From the NCBI RefSeq assembly GCF_050916235.1, contig NZ_CP104854.1, positions 1,798,001 to 1,862,000 on the forward strand: a stretch of DNA of 64,000 nucleotides, written 5' to 3'. Every line of letters starts with the position of its first letter. Position 1 is the first letter of the stretch. Below are positions 25,657-34,827 of this stretch, piece after piece. The position numbers and the translations under genes are program-made. The DNA comes from Maridesulfovibrio sp050916235. Lineage in GTDB: Bacteria > Desulfobacterota > Desulfovibrionia > Desulfovibrionales > Desulfovibrionaceae. Under the pieces are notes generated by a model that saw nothing but the letters and a program-made list of their open reading frames with translations, had not been told where the DNA came from and did no database searches.

Positions 25657-26172
25657 ATGAAACAGACAATACTTACCCTGATCCTGATCCTTCTCTGGGC
25701 TCCTGCCGTCCACTCCCAACAGGACGGTTTCGCCAGCAGCTCGGAGGAAATCCTGAATATGCTCACCGATGACGGTGGCCGGGTTTACCTTAAGATCGAA
25801 TTCGACGTTAACTCAGCCAAAATCAGCAAAAAAGCACTTCCCGTGGCTGACGCCCTCGGAACAGCACTCACCACCGGCGATGCCGCGGCAATGGACGTCA
25901 AACTCATAGGCCATACGGACTCGGCCGGGAACAGTGAATACAATCGCAAACTGAGCCTTGAACGGGCAGCCTCGGTCAAGCAGTACATGGTGACAAAATT
26001 CAATATCAGCCCGGATCGAATTCAGGTTGAAGGCATGGGAGAGGACAAACCCATCGCTCCCAACAACACCATACAGGGACGCGCGCTCAACCGCAGGGTT
26101 GAAATCGTAAATATCAGCAAGAAGCCCGTCAGCAAATCCGTTGTCCCTGCAGCCGGCAGCTTATTTCAATAG
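25657..26172 (+). CDS. OmpA-family peptidoglycan-binding periplasmic protein
   Basis: This 171-residue protein has a signal peptide (cleavage near VHS-QQD, residue 20) and a C-terminal OmpA-like domain (about 45-155). The peptidoglycan-binding residues are visible in LIGHTDSAGNSEYNRKLSL and in GRALNRRVEI. No beta-barrel and no lipobox are present, so it is probably a soluble periplasmic protein that holds the murein. ATG 25657 follows GTGGAGG. It is upstream of the TetR gene but separated by that gene's operator/promoter. Confidence 0.88.
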   Translation: MKQTILTLILILLWAPAVHSQQDGFASSSEEILNMLTDDGGRVYLKIEFDVNSAKISKKALPVADALGTALTTGDAAAMDVKLIGHTDSAGNSEYNRKLSLERAASVKQYMVTKFNISPDRIQVEGMGEDKPIAPNNTIQGRALNRRVEIVNISKKPVSKSVVPAAGSLFQ

Positions 26173-26192
26173 CTTCATTCCCCCCTCATTTT

Positions 26193-26230
26193 TTAATCGA
26201 ACGATTGACTTATGTTAATCGTTCGATTAA
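26193..26230. promoter_or_regulatory. TetR-type operator and promoter of the efflux regulator
   Basis: A perfect 14-base inverted repeat, TTAATCGAACGATT and AATCGTTCGATTAA, is separated by 10 bases and ends at the base before ATG 26231. Each arm is itself near-palindromic (ATCG-NN-CGAT). A -35 TTGACT at 26205-26210 with 17-base spacing gives a -10 TAAATG at 26228-26233, so the dyad would cover the promoter. Autorepression by the TetR protein is the natural reading. Confidence 0.75.
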
Positions 26231-26821
26231 ATGCATTCCATGACTAAACGAGAAATAATCTTTCACGCAGGAACCAAGCTCTTTGCCGAGCGCTCCTTCA
26301 ACTCCGTAGGAATCCGAGACATCGCCCGCGAAGCAGAGGTCAACAGTGCCATGATTTCCTATTATTTTGGGGGTAAAACCGGCCTGCACAAGGAAATCTT
26401 CTCAGTTTTCAAGGACCGGGTTCTCAATGTGGTCAGGAAATCCATGGAAGAATCATCCGATCACTTCGAACTGGTAGACCGAAATGTCGAAGAGTTTCTG
26501 AAGGATGCAAGGGAGAACCGCAACATCTACCTCGTCGGCTTGCGAGTGCTCAACCATGACAGCCCTGAGCTGGAAGAGATCCGCGACAGCCTTTACTCCA
26601 CTGGCTGGAAGTATTTTTCTGAATTTCTCGCCAGAACCGGTGCCAGAATCGACCAGTCCGAAGACACCCGGGACATCACTTTCACCGCCGTACTTGGAAC
26701 AATTTTTTCCGACTATCTTCTTGGTGGTGGCACCTTCATTGATGATGATTCCAAGATTGAATCCTACAAAAAGGTCGTCTCCGGTCTGTTGAAGTACGGA
26801 TCCCCTGCCCTCTGGGCATAA
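26231..26821 (+). CDS. TetR/AcrR family repressor, efflux-linked
   Basis: This 196-residue regulator has an N-terminal TetR HTH (residues ~8-55: FAERSFNSVGIRDIAREAEVNSAMISYYFGGK region) and a helical ligand-binding domain. It should repress itself and the RND pump downstream. Two starts are possible: ATG 26231 abuts the operator, while ATG 26240 coincides with the transcription start predicted from the TTGACT/TAAATG promoter, which would make the mRNA leaderless. No Shine-Dalgarno is present for either. A second operator-like dyad lies between this gene and the pump genes. Confidence 0.9.
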   Translation: MHSMTKREIIFHAGTKLFAERSFNSVGIRDIAREAEVNSAMISYYFGGKTGLHKEIFSVFKDRVLNVVRKSMEESSDHFELVDRNVEEFLKDARENRNIYLVGLRVLNHDSPELEEIRDSLYSTGWKYFSEFLARTGARIDQSEDTRDITFTAVLGTIFSDYLLGGGTFIDDDSKIESYKKVVSGLLKYGSPALWA

Positions 26822-26837
26822 TTTTTTTAACCATCAA

Positions 26838-26857
26838 TTAATCAATTGATTGATTAA
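26838..26857. promoter_or_regulatory. second operator-like dyad before the RND pump genes
   Basis: TTAATCAAT and ATTGATTAA are inverted around 2 bases, with an embedded perfect AATCAATTGATT palindrome. It resembles the arms at 26193-26230 (TTAATC/GATTAA ends) and sits 30 bases before the adaptor start codon, so the same TetR protein may bind. Confidence 0.55.
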
Positions 26858-26886
26858 TACTTTGTCAAATGCATGGAGGAACACGC

Positions 26887-27996
26887 ATGCGGGAAAAAAT
26901 ACTGCTGTTTATGCTGGCTGCAACGCTGCTGCTGCCGGGCTGCAAAGAAGAAGTCACGGTGGAGCAACCCATCCGACCGGTCAGAGTAATGAAAATATCC
27001 GATAAAACCGACCCGGAACAACGCACTTTCCCTGGAAAGGTAAAGGCTACGCGCGAAGCCACACTGGCCTTCCGAGTCTCCGGGCAGATAGAACACTTCG
27101 ATGTTCGGGAGGGAGACCTTGTAAACAAGGGACAGGTCCTGGCTGTGCTGGACCAGCGTGATTTCGACGCGGCTGTAGCCGACCTTGAAGCCAAGCTTCG
27201 CGGAGCACGCTCTGTCATGAAAGAAGCCCAACTAAATTTTGAGCGCAACCGCAAGCTTCTGGAGTCGGACACAATTGCCCAATCAGCCTTTGATACGGCA
27301 CAGAGCTCGTTTGAAACAAGCCAGGCCAATGTGAATTCTCTGCTGCAGGAGCTGCGCCGTGCGAAGCTGAATCTTCAGTACACCCGCCTTGAAGCTCCAT
27401 TCAGGGGAACCATTGCCGTTAAGTCCGTGGACAACCACGAATTCGTGCAGGCAAAGGAATCCATTGTACAATTGGAAGACACCACTGCTCTGGACGTTGT
27501 CGTAAACATTCCTGAAAAGGTCTGGGCCCGGGCATTCAGCATCAAGGACCGGGATAAAATTCAGTCAATCGCACGATTTGAGACATATCCGGGCAAAGAT
27601 TTTCATTTGAGCATCAAGGAATTCCAGACCAAGGCCAATGCCCAGACCCAGACATACGAGGTTACCTTTAAAATGGAAAACAAGTCCGGTCTCAACATCC
27701 ACCCGGGAATGACCGCCGAGGTTGTAGCCCTGTTGCCAGATGAATCCACCGTTAAATCCGTATCCATCCCCGTCTCCGCAGTTGTCGGCTACCCGAGTCA
27801 GGACAAATTCGTCTGGATTTACAACAACGGAGCAGTGCGGAAAAGGAATGTGCAGGTCGGCCGGATTATCGATGATCACTTTGAAGTACACTCCGGCGTC
27901 GAAGCCGGGGAGGATGTGGTTGTGGCAGGCGCGCATTACCTCCGCGATGGCCAGAAAGTAAAAATCCTTACCGGAAAAATCGGGGGCCGAGGATGA
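26887..27996 (+). CDS. RND efflux periplasmic adaptor (membrane fusion lipoprotein)
   Basis: This 369-residue membrane fusion protein has a lipoprotein signal ending LLPGC (Cys19), a barrel-sandwich/lipoyl half-motif (VSGQIEHFDVREGDLVNKGQVLAVLD), a helical hairpin (about 85-150), the second lipoyl half (LEAPFRGTIAVKSVDN), then beta-barrel and membrane-proximal domains. It links the inner-membrane pump to an outer-membrane channel. ATG 26887 has GGAGGA upstream; the frame start 26869 lies in that site. The last four bases overlap the pump gene. No outer-membrane factor gene is present in the cluster. Confidence 0.93.
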   Translation: MREKILLFMLAATLLLPGCKEEVTVEQPIRPVRVMKISDKTDPEQRTFPGKVKATREATLAFRVSGQIEHFDVREGDLVNKGQVLAVLDQRDFDAAVADLEAKLRGARSVMKEAQLNFERNRKLLESDTIAQSAFDTAQSSFETSQANVNSLLQELRRAKLNLQYTRLEAPFRGTIAVKSVDNHEFVQAKESIVQLEDTTALDVVVNIPEKVWARAFSIKDRDKIQSIARFETYPGKDFHLSIKEFQTKANAQTQTYEVTFKMENKSGLNIHPGMTAEVVALLPDESTVKSVSIPVSAVVGYPSQDKFVWIYNNGAVRKRNVQVGRIIDDHFEVHSGVEAGEDVVVAGAHYLRDGQKVKILTGKIGGRG

Positions 27997-30900
27997 GCTT
28001 AGCCAAGCTGACCATTGAAAAGAAAACCGTTTCAGTGGTTCTGACCATTGTCTTCTTTCTCGGGGGAATAAAAGCCTTCATGGACATGCCCCGTCTTGAG
28101 GACCCGGAGTTCACCATCAAGGAAGCTCTTGTGATTACCTCCTACCCCGGAGCTACACCTGCAGAGGTAGCAGACGAGGTCACTGACGTAATCGAAGGTG
28201 CGGCACAGGAGCTCAAGCAGCTCAAGAAAGTTACCTCCATTTCAAACCGGGGCCAGTCCATCGTCACGGTGGAGGTTCAGGATAAATACGACAAGAACAC
28301 CCTGCCACAGGTCTGGGATGAGCTGAGGCGCAAGGTAAGTGATGCCCAACCCTCCCTGCCACCGGTGGCAGGGCCTTCATTTGTAATTGATGATTTCAGC
28401 GATGTTTACGGCATTCTTCTCTCTGTTACCGGGGACGGATACTCGCAGCAGGACCTGCAGGATTACGTCAATTTTCTGCGCAAGCAGCTTCTGCTGGTTG
28501 ATAATGTCGCCAAGGTCACAGTCTGGGGAAACCAGCAGGAAACCGTGTTTGTGGAGATCTCACGAGCCCGCATGACCCAGCTGGGGGTATCACTGGACTC
28601 CGTATACCAGACCCTCTCCAACCGCAACCTTGTCGTGGAGTCCGGCAACGTGCGCGTAGGGCGCGAGTACATTGAGATTTCACCTTCCGGGGGTGTTGAG
28701 TCGGTCTCCGATCTCGGAGATCTTTTCATACGCGACGGGTCAGGTAGACTTGTTCCCCTAAGGGACGTTGCCCAGATCAGACGAGACTACAAGACTCCAC
28801 CGTCTCAACTGATGAACTTTAACGGCCGGAACGCAGTCGCCATCGGCATCTCCATGAACCCTTCGGCCAACGTGGTGGAACTGGGACATGCCATCGACAG
28901 GAAACTTGCAGACCTTCAGGCACAAACCCCGGTAGGCATCAATGTGGACTCGGTCTACTACCAGCCAAAACGGGTAGACAATGCCGTAAACGACTTTGTA
29001 CTCAACCTTGGCGAGGCGGTAGCCATCGTCATCATAGTACTGCTGCTCTTCATGGGGTTGCAGTCTGGAATGCTCATCGGGGCCGTCCTGCTGATCACCA
29101 TCTGTGGATCGTTCATTTTCATCCAGCTGGCCGGGGTAGCCCTTGAGCGCATCTCTCTGGGAGCTCTGATCATCGCGTTGGGCATGCTTGTGGACAACGC
29201 CATAGTGGTCATCGAAGGCATACTGGTGCGCTACCAGCAGGGCCGGGACCGTATTCAGGCCGCTATAGAGGTTGTGGAACAGAGCAAGTGGCCGCTGCTT
29301 GGCGGAACGGTCATCGCCATCATGGCCTTTGCCGGAATCGGTTTCAGCCCGGACAAGGTCGGCGAGTTCTGCCGTTCCCTTTTCATTGTCCTGTTTATTT
29401 CCCTTATGATGAGCTGGATCACCGCTGTTACGGTCACCCCGCTCCTATGTGAAATGTTCCTGCGCCCTAAAATCAACGGAGGCAGCGATCCATACGGAGG
29501 TATAATCTTCCGTTTTTACAGTACCGTTCTTGAATTCTGTCTGCGCCGAAGGATACTGACCATGGGAGTTCTGGTGCTGATGCTGGCCGGGGCCGTTTAC
29601 GGCTTCGGGTTTGTAAAACAGAGCTTCTTCCCCGATTCCACGCAGCCCCGATTCTTCATCCACTACTGGCTGCCGCAAGGAACCGATGTCCGCGCAACAG
29701 CTGAAGATGTAAACGAAATATCTGAAATGATCCGCAAGGATGTGCAGGTAGAGAACGTCACCTCCTTTGTCGGGCAGGGAGCCCCGCGCTTCATCCTGAC
29801 CTATGCACCGGAAAAAACGGCATCATCATACGGTATGCTGCTGGTAGAGGTTAAGGACTACAACACGGTTGACGAAGTGCTGGTCCGCTATAAAAAGTTT
29901 GTCGACACTAACTATCCCGAGGCAGAAGCCAAGTTCAAGAAATTCAAGCTCGGTCCCGGACGCGACGCATCAATCGAGGTCCGTTTCAGCGGCCCGAAGA
30001 CTCAGGTTCTGCGGCAACTCTCCCTGCAGGCGCAGGAAATTATGCGCAACACCGGAAAGGCGGAATCAATCCGCGACGACTGGAGACAGGACGTCAAGGT
30101 CCTCAACCCCGTGATCATGGAAGCACAGGCCAAGATCGCCGGAATAAGCCGCCCAGATCTGGCAAGCGCACTGAACATGTTCTTCACTGGAACCCAGGTC
30201 GGGGTGTATCGCGAAGGAGACAAGCTGCTGCCTATCGTGGTTCGTCCCCCGGATAACGAAAGGCTCAGCGTGGAACAGATCGGCGACGTCCAGATATTCA
30301 GCCCGGTTGCCGAACGGATGATTCCTGTCGAGGAGGTTGTAGCCGGTTTTGAGACGGCCATCGAACCGGGCAAGCTGCGAACCCGCAACCGGCTGCTGAC
30401 CATAACCGCATCCTGCGAACCGGTCTCCGGCCTGCCCTCGGTCCTGTTCTCCGAACTCAGACCTCAGATTGAAAGCATGGTGATTCCGTCCGGATACACA
30501 ATGGAATGGGGCGGTGAATTCGAGGATTCAAGGGATGCGCAGACAAGCCTTGCCGGATGTCTGGGCGTGCCGTTCATGATCATGATTCTGGTAACCGTCA
30601 TGCTCTTCAACAACCTGCGCTTCCCGGCCATAATCTGGCTCACGGTTCCCCTGTCCATCATCGGGGTGACCCTCGGGCTGCTCTCTACCGGCGAGCCGTT
30701 CGGATTCATGGCACTGCTTGGCTTCCTGTCCCTCTCAGGTATGCTGATCAAGAACGCTATCGTTTTGCTGGACCAGATCAATATTGAGCTGGCAGACGGC
30801 AAGGAGCCGTACCGCGCAGTTGTGGATTCAGCCCTCAGCCGCATCCGGCCCGTGGCAATGGCCGCGCTGACCACCATTCTGGGGATGCTGCCGCTGGCAA

Positions 30901-31022
30901 CAGACGCCTTCTTCTCAGCCATGGCAGTCACCATCATGGCCGGATTGGCGTTCGCAACGCTGCTGACCCTGCTGGTAGTGCCCGTACTGTACGCCATGTT
31001 CTACAAGGTCAGGAATTCATAG
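27993..31022 (+). CDS. RND-family efflux pump, AcrB/MexB superfamily
   Basis: This 1009-residue inner-membrane transporter has the twelve-TM, two-porter-loop layout of HAE-type RND pumps (usual length 1000-1050). Visible: TM1 at 12-30, porter segment TSYPGATPAEVADEVTDVIE, the TM4 region ALIIALGMLVDNAIVVIEG with the paired proton-relay aspartate, and the repeat-half GLL.../LLIKNAIVLLDQIN block. It exports drugs, detergents or metabolites using the proton gradient. ATG 27993 overlaps the adaptor stop (ATGA), so the two are translationally coupled. Regulated with the adaptor by the TetR protein (inference). Confidence 0.95.
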   Translation: MSLAKLTIEKKTVSVVLTIVFFLGGIKAFMDMPRLEDPEFTIKEALVITSYPGATPAEVADEVTDVIEGAAQELKQLKKVTSISNRGQSIVTVEVQDKYDKNTLPQVWDELRRKVSDAQPSLPPVAGPSFVIDDFSDVYGILLSVTGDGYSQQDLQDYVNFLRKQLLLVDNVAKVTVWGNQQETVFVEISRARMTQLGVSLDSVYQTLSNRNLVVESGNVRVGREYIEISPSGGVESVSDLGDLFIRDGSGRLVPLRDVAQIRRDYKTPPSQLMNFNGRNAVAIGISMNPSANVVELGHAIDRKLADLQAQTPVGINVDSVYYQPKRVDNAVNDFVLNLGEAVAIVIIVLLLFMGLQSGMLIGAVLLITICGSFIFIQLAGVALERISLGALIIALGMLVDNAIVVIEGILVRYQQGRDRIQAAIEVVEQSKWPLLGGTVIAIMAFAGIGFSPDKVGEFCRSLFIVLFISLMMSWITAVTVTPLLCEMFLRPKINGGSDPYGGIIFRFYSTVLEFCLRRRILTMGVLVLMLAGAVYGFGFVKQSFFPDSTQPRFFIHYWLPQGTDVRATAEDVNEISEMIRKDVQVENVTSFVGQGAPRFILTYAPEKTASSYGMLLVEVKDYNTVDEVLVRYKKFVDTNYPEAEAKFKKFKLGPGRDASIEVRFSGPKTQVLRQLSLQAQEIMRNTGKAESIRDDWRQDVKVLNPVIMEAQAKIAGISRPDLASALNMFFTGTQVGVYREGDKLLPIVVRPPDNERLSVEQIGDVQIFSPVAERMIPVEEVVAGFETAIEPGKLRTRNRLLTITASCEPVSGLPSVLFSELRPQIESMVIPSGYTMEWGGEFEDSRDAQTSLAGCLGVPFMIMILVTVMLFNNLRFPAIIWLTVPLSIIGVTLGLLSTGEPFGFMALLGFLSLSGMLIKNAIVLLDQINIELADGKEPYRAVVDSALSRIRPVAMAALTTILGMLPLATDAFFSAMAVTIMAGLAFATLLTLLVVPVLYAMFYKVRNS

Positions 31023-31090
31023 ATAGCTATAGTTGATGCCTCCGGCGGCATCTCTGCTCTCAACAGACCGCTAAACTCGAAGACTCGTTA

Positions 31091-31218
31091 AGCGGCTGTA
31101 AGGCCTGCGGGGCTGAGTTTGATGCGCTTTGCGCTTTTAACGATCTGATTTCGCCGCCAGCGGCCAAAGGAGCGAAGCCACTTTGGAATCCCTATTAGCT
31201 TAAATTCATTACTTAAAA
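31091..31218. repeat. dispersed intergenic repeat, family 1, copy A
   Basis: The core CTGCGGGGCTGA, TTTGATGCGCTTTGCGCTTT, GATCTGATTTCGCCGCC, GCGGCCAAAGGAG and TTTGGAATCCCTATTAG segments occur in the same order as copies B (32667) and C (35996). The left end is less conserved. It lies between the convergent ends of the RND pump gene and glf. Confidence 0.8.
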
Positions 31219-31253
31219 AATATGCCGCCATATCCTGAAGGGTGTGGCGGCAT
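31214..31253 (-). terminator. terminator after glf
   Basis: On the minus strand AATGCCGCCA pairs with TGGCGGCAT around a loop, followed by ATTTTTT. Confidence 0.85.
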
Positions 31254-31280
31254 TGTATTTGATTCGACCGGAAGTTGAAC

Positions 31281-32423
31281 TTACTGTTTGAACTGCAGCA
31301 ACTCGTCACATAGCTCCAATGCTGCCAGGACCGCCTTGTCCATATCGTAGTATCTGTAACGGCCGAGTCGGCCGGCGAAATGAATATTTTCCAGCCGTTC
31401 GGCTTCCTGCCGGTACAGCTTCAGACGTTTCCGGTCCTCATCTGTGTTTACCGGGTAGTATGGTTCATCGCCCTGTTTCCACTTCATGGAAAATTCGCGG
31501 GCTATGACGGTCTTTCCGCTGTCGCTTTCCCGCTCGGGATACAGGTGCCGGAATTCGTGAATCCGGGTATACGGAACTTCAATATCGGCGAAATTCATAA
31601 CCGCCGTTCCCTGATAGTCGGCAACAGCCTCCACTTCGTACTCAAAACGCAGGGAACGCCATGAGAGTTCCCCGTAGCTGTAATCGAAATACCTGTCCAC
31701 CGGCCCTGTGTAGTAGATTGCGGTCTGTTGCGGAATATCAGCCCTCACAGCAAAGAAATCCGTTTCAAGACGAACGTCGATCAGTTCATGCTCAAGCATG
31801 TTTTCGAAGAGCCGGGCATACCCGTCCCACGGCAACCCCTGATAGCGGTCAGTAAAGTAATCGCACTCGTAGCCGTGGCGGAAAGGCAACCGGGTAATTA
31901 TCTCGGCCGGAAGGTCACGTGGATCGCATTCCCACTGTTTTACTGTATAGCCCTTAACAAAGGATTCATACAGCTCCCGCCCGATCAGGCTGATGGCTTT
32001 TTCCTCAAGATTCCGGGGATCGGAAATACGCTCCTTTGCACTCTGCTCTCTGATGAATCCCTCAACCTCATGCGGACGCAAGTTGATGCCGAAAAAGGAA
32101 TTGATGGTCTGAAGATTGACCGGCATGTGATAGGTGCGGCCCTGATAGGTAGTCACAACCTTGTGGCGATAGCTGTTGAACTCGGTGAACCGGCTCAAAA
32201 AATTCCACACCCGCTTTTCGGCAGTATGAAAAATGTGCGTCCCGTAATTGTGGACTTCAATACCGGTTTGCGGATCAACACTGCTGTGGCAATTCCCGCC
32301 GATATGATCGCGCCGGTCAATAACCAGCACCCGCTCACCAAAGTCCTCGACTATACGCCGGGCAATGGTGCAGCCGGTAATACCTGCACCAACAACTACA
32401 TGCCTGTAATCAAATTGAGCCAT
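31281..32423 (-). CDS. glf: UDP-galactopyranose mutase
   Basis: This 380-residue flavoenzyme converts UDP-galactopyranose to UDP-galactofuranose for surface polysaccharides. The FAD-binding Rossmann start VVVGAGITGCTIARR, the RDHIGGNCHS segment, HIFHT, and the late FAGRLGRYRYYDMD block with conserved arginines are all present; length matches the family (~370-390). ATG 32423 has CCGGAGG upstream and is preferred to the frame start 32447. It predicts galactofuranose in the LPS or capsule. It is flanked by repeat copies A and B. Confidence 0.96.
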   Translation of the reverse strand: MAQFDYRHVVVGAGITGCTIARRIVEDFGERVLVIDRRDHIGGNCHSSVDPQTGIEVHNYGTHIFHTAEKRVWNFLSRFTEFNSYRHKVVTTYQGRTYHMPVNLQTINSFFGINLRPHEVEGFIREQSAKERISDPRNLEEKAISLIGRELYESFVKGYTVKQWECDPRDLPAEIITRLPFRHGYECDYFTDRYQGLPWDGYARLFENMLEHELIDVRLETDFFAVRADIPQQTAIYYTGPVDRYFDYSYGELSWRSLRFEYEVEAVADYQGTAVMNFADIEVPYTRIHEFRHLYPERESDSGKTVIAREFSMKWKQGDEPYYPVNTDEDRKRLKLYRQEAERLENIHFAGRLGRYRYYDMDKAVLAALELCDELLQFKQ

Positions 32424-32666
32424 CCACGCCTCCGGAACTATTCGCAAAAGTTAGCTTATGGAAAGGCGATGCCTATTAAACTATTATGAAAAACCCGCTC
32501 CGCACATTACATAAAAACGCACTCGGTACACAATTTAAACAAAATAAATAAGACAGTTAACCATCATTTTGGATACATTGTATCCTTAACAATTTGTCAT
32601 GTGCCGCGGCGAAGCCATAATAAAAGGTTTTGGGATTCTTAAACTCTTTTGCAAACGCGCCTTTTT

Positions 32667-32850
32667 CCTTAGCTCCGCAAAAGTAGGTCTTCGGCGACCC
32701 TGCGGGGCTGATTTTGATGCGCTTTGCGCTTTTGGCGATCTGATTTTGCCTCCGGCGGCCAAAGGAGCAAGCCCCTTTGGAATCCCTATTAGTTTTAGGC
32801 CATTGCTTGCAGGAAATACCGCATGATAAACACTTCTTGCGGAGCTAAGG
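32667..32850. repeat. dispersed intergenic repeat, family 1, copy B, with terminal inverted repeats
   Basis: A 184-base element bounded by perfect 14-base inverted ends, CCTTAGCTCCGCAA (32667-32680) and TTGCGGAGCTAAGG (32837-32850). The interior matches copy C almost throughout. It holds small nested hairpins (GCGCTTTGCGC; CCAAAGG...CCTTTGG). It encodes no plausible protein. Confidence 0.85.
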
Positions 32851-32867
32851 CAATAATCATATTTGCA

Positions 32868-32902
32868 AAAGGGTTTAAGCCCCCGGAGGGCCGCCGGAGG
32901 CA
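32868..32902 (-). repeat. dispersed 3' repeat, family 2, copy 1
   Basis: These 35 bases, including AAGCCCCCGGAGGGCC and GCCGGAGGCA, are the exact reverse complement of 53041-53075. It lies about 70 bases past the end of asnB. Confidence 0.85.
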
Positions 32903-32974
32903 AAATCCAATCATAAAAAACGCGCAGCGCATCAAATAATTTTTCTACCCTCGGAAAGCCGCAGGAGGCATCAA

Positions 32975-34825
32975 TCAATGCATTTCCATCCAGCGACAGA
33001 GGACTGACAGCAGCCAGAGACGATGCCCGTTACGGCGGATCTGCTTCTGATCTCCGGCAATCATCTTGCGCACATATTCACGCTCCAGATAATTCCACAG
33101 CGGATGGTTGCCTTCATTTACGGCCTGCTCTACACGCTGCTTGAAGATAGTTCCGGCCCAGTCCCCCACGGGTACGGAGAAACCGGTTTTAGGCCGGTAA
33201 ATGATCTCGCGGGGCAGGTACTTGGCCGCCAGCTTCTTGAGCAGATACTTGGTCTCGCCGTTCCTGATCTTGTATTCCGGCGGCAGGGTTGCAGCAAACT
33301 CAAACAGCTTGTGGTCCATCAGAGGAGAACGGGTCTCAAGGGAGTTGTGCATCCCGGCGATGTCCATCTTAACCAGCAGGTCGCAGGCAAAGTAATGGCG
33401 GTAATCTATGCTCTGAAGCCTGCACATCAGTGGACCGGTAAGGGGCAGCTCGGAAATGAGCCTGCGCTCGTACCCGCAACGGTTGTCAATTACCCGGTCA
33501 AAGACATCTGGCCTGTAAAGGCCCTTGCGATACTGGGAAGAGAAAAAGTGATTGAAACGGACGACCTTCATGTACGGCGACATCCCAGAACCCAAGCGGT
33601 CGGCGAACTTGAGCATTGCCGGGGAACCGAAGATCCGGTTCGCCATGCCCTCCAGCCCGCACCCTGCCCGGTATCCGGCCGCAGCAAAGGGGGTCATGAG
33701 CCGCCGCATGGCCTTGGGGTTGTACTTGCCGTAACCGCCCATCAGCTCGTCACCGCCATCGCCGTTCAGGGCAACCTTGACCTCCGAGGCCGCATGGGCA
33801 CAGACAAAAAGGCTCGGCAAAGCGGAGTTGTCGCCGTATGGCTCACCGTAGGCATTGACCATCTCATCAAAAAGGCCGCAGGCGGTCCGCTCGTCCAGCG
33901 ATGCCGGCCTATGAATGGAATTGCAGGCCTGTGCTGCCTTGGCAGCATGTTCAAGCTCGCTCTTGCCGTAATCGAACCCGATGGAAAAAGTCTTCAGCCG
34001 CATGCCCGATTCCTTTGCGGCAACGGCAGCAACCAGACTTGAATCCACCCCGCCGCTGAGCAGCACGGCAACTTCCACGTCTGAACGCATACGCAGCCGC
34101 ACGGACTCGCGCACCATGTCTTCCAATCGTTCAAAAGCCTCATCTTCGCTGATGGAATAATCAGGCTTGAATTCCACCGCCCAGTAACGGGTCAACTCCA
34201 GCCTGCCGTCCTTGAAGCGGGCATAGTGCGCAGGCGGCAGCTTTTCGCAACCGCGATAGATGGTAAAGGGATGGGGAATAAACTGGTAGGCCAGAAAAAG
34301 GTCCAGAGCCCGGATATCAATTTCGGGACGCTCCGGAAGCAGGCTGAGCAGTCCGTCCAGCTCGGAGGCAAAGCTCAGTGAACCGTTTCCACAATGGAAC
34401 ACAAGGGGTTTCTTGCCCATCCTGTCCCTTGCAAGGAAGAGTTCCTTCTCCTTCACGTCCCATATTGCGAAGGCGAACATGCCTCTCAGATGCCTTAAGG
34501 AATCAGGTCCCATAACCTCCCAAAGCTCCAGCAGCACCTCGGTATCCGAAGTGGTCCTGAACTGGAAATCGGGCAGAAGGTCTTTCTTCAGTTCGCGGTA
34601 GTTGTAGATCTCACCGTTAAACACAATCACGAATCTGCCGCTGCGGCTGACCATCGGCTGGGAGGATCTTGGATCAAGATCTATGATGGAAAGACGTGTA
34701 TGGCCCAGATGACAGAAATTTCCGTCGCGCCACTCACCCTGCCCGTCCGGGCCTCGATGGTGCAGTGTGGACAGGTCGAAACCGGACGTTGAAGCGGAAT
34801 TGACCGCACCGATGATTCCGCACAT
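32975..34825 (-). CDS. asnB: asparagine synthase (glutamine-hydrolysing), polysaccharide-cluster type
   Basis: This 616-residue protein has an N-terminal class II glutaminase domain with nucleophile Cys2 (MCGIIGAV) and GEIYNYREL, and a C-terminal synthetase domain with the PP-loop LLSGGVDSSL (about residue 265). Family length is 600-650. In sugar clusters such proteins often amidate a sugar acid or donate nitrogen to a saccharide instead of making free asparagine; the context here (GT4, glf) makes that plausible but not proven. ATG 34825 lies 2 bases after the GT4 stop, with GGGAGGGG inside the GT4 end, so the genes are coupled. Confidence 0.92.
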   Translation of the reverse strand: MCGIIGAVNSASTSGFDLSTLHHRGPDGQGEWRDGNFCHLGHTRLSIIDLDPRSSQPMVSRSGRFVIVFNGEIYNYRELKKDLLPDFQFRTTSDTEVLLELWEVMGPDSLRHLRGMFAFAIWDVKEKELFLARDRMGKKPLVFHCGNGSLSFASELDGLLSLLPERPEIDIRALDLFLAYQFIPHPFTIYRGCEKLPPAHYARFKDGRLELTRYWAVEFKPDYSISEDEAFERLEDMVRESVRLRMRSDVEVAVLLSGGVDSSLVAAVAAKESGMRLKTFSIGFDYGKSELEHAAKAAQACNSIHRPASLDERTACGLFDEMVNAYGEPYGDNSALPSLFVCAHAASEVKVALNGDGGDELMGGYGKYNPKAMRRLMTPFAAAGYRAGCGLEGMANRIFGSPAMLKFADRLGSGMSPYMKVVRFNHFFSSQYRKGLYRPDVFDRVIDNRCGYERRLISELPLTGPLMCRLQSIDYRHYFACDLLVKMDIAGMHNSLETRSPLMDHKLFEFAATLPPEYKIRNGETKYLLKKLAAKYLPREIIYRPKTGFSVPVGDWAGTIFKQRVEQAVNEGNHPLWNYLEREYVRKMIAGDQKQIRRNGHRLWLLSVLCRWMEMH

Positions 34826-34827
34826 GA

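Larger units (their letters stand above)
32424..32974. other. glf-asnB intergenic region
   Basis: This 550-base gap on the minus-strand side of two same-direction genes contains repeat copies of both families and no gene. The ~240 bases before glf (32424-32666) are AT-rich and should hold the glf promoter. Confidence 0.5.

Noticed and set aside
26193..26230. Operator dyad as a rho-independent terminator of the OmpA-like gene.
   Set aside because: The arms are A/T-rich with no T-run, and the position over a promoter fits an operator better.
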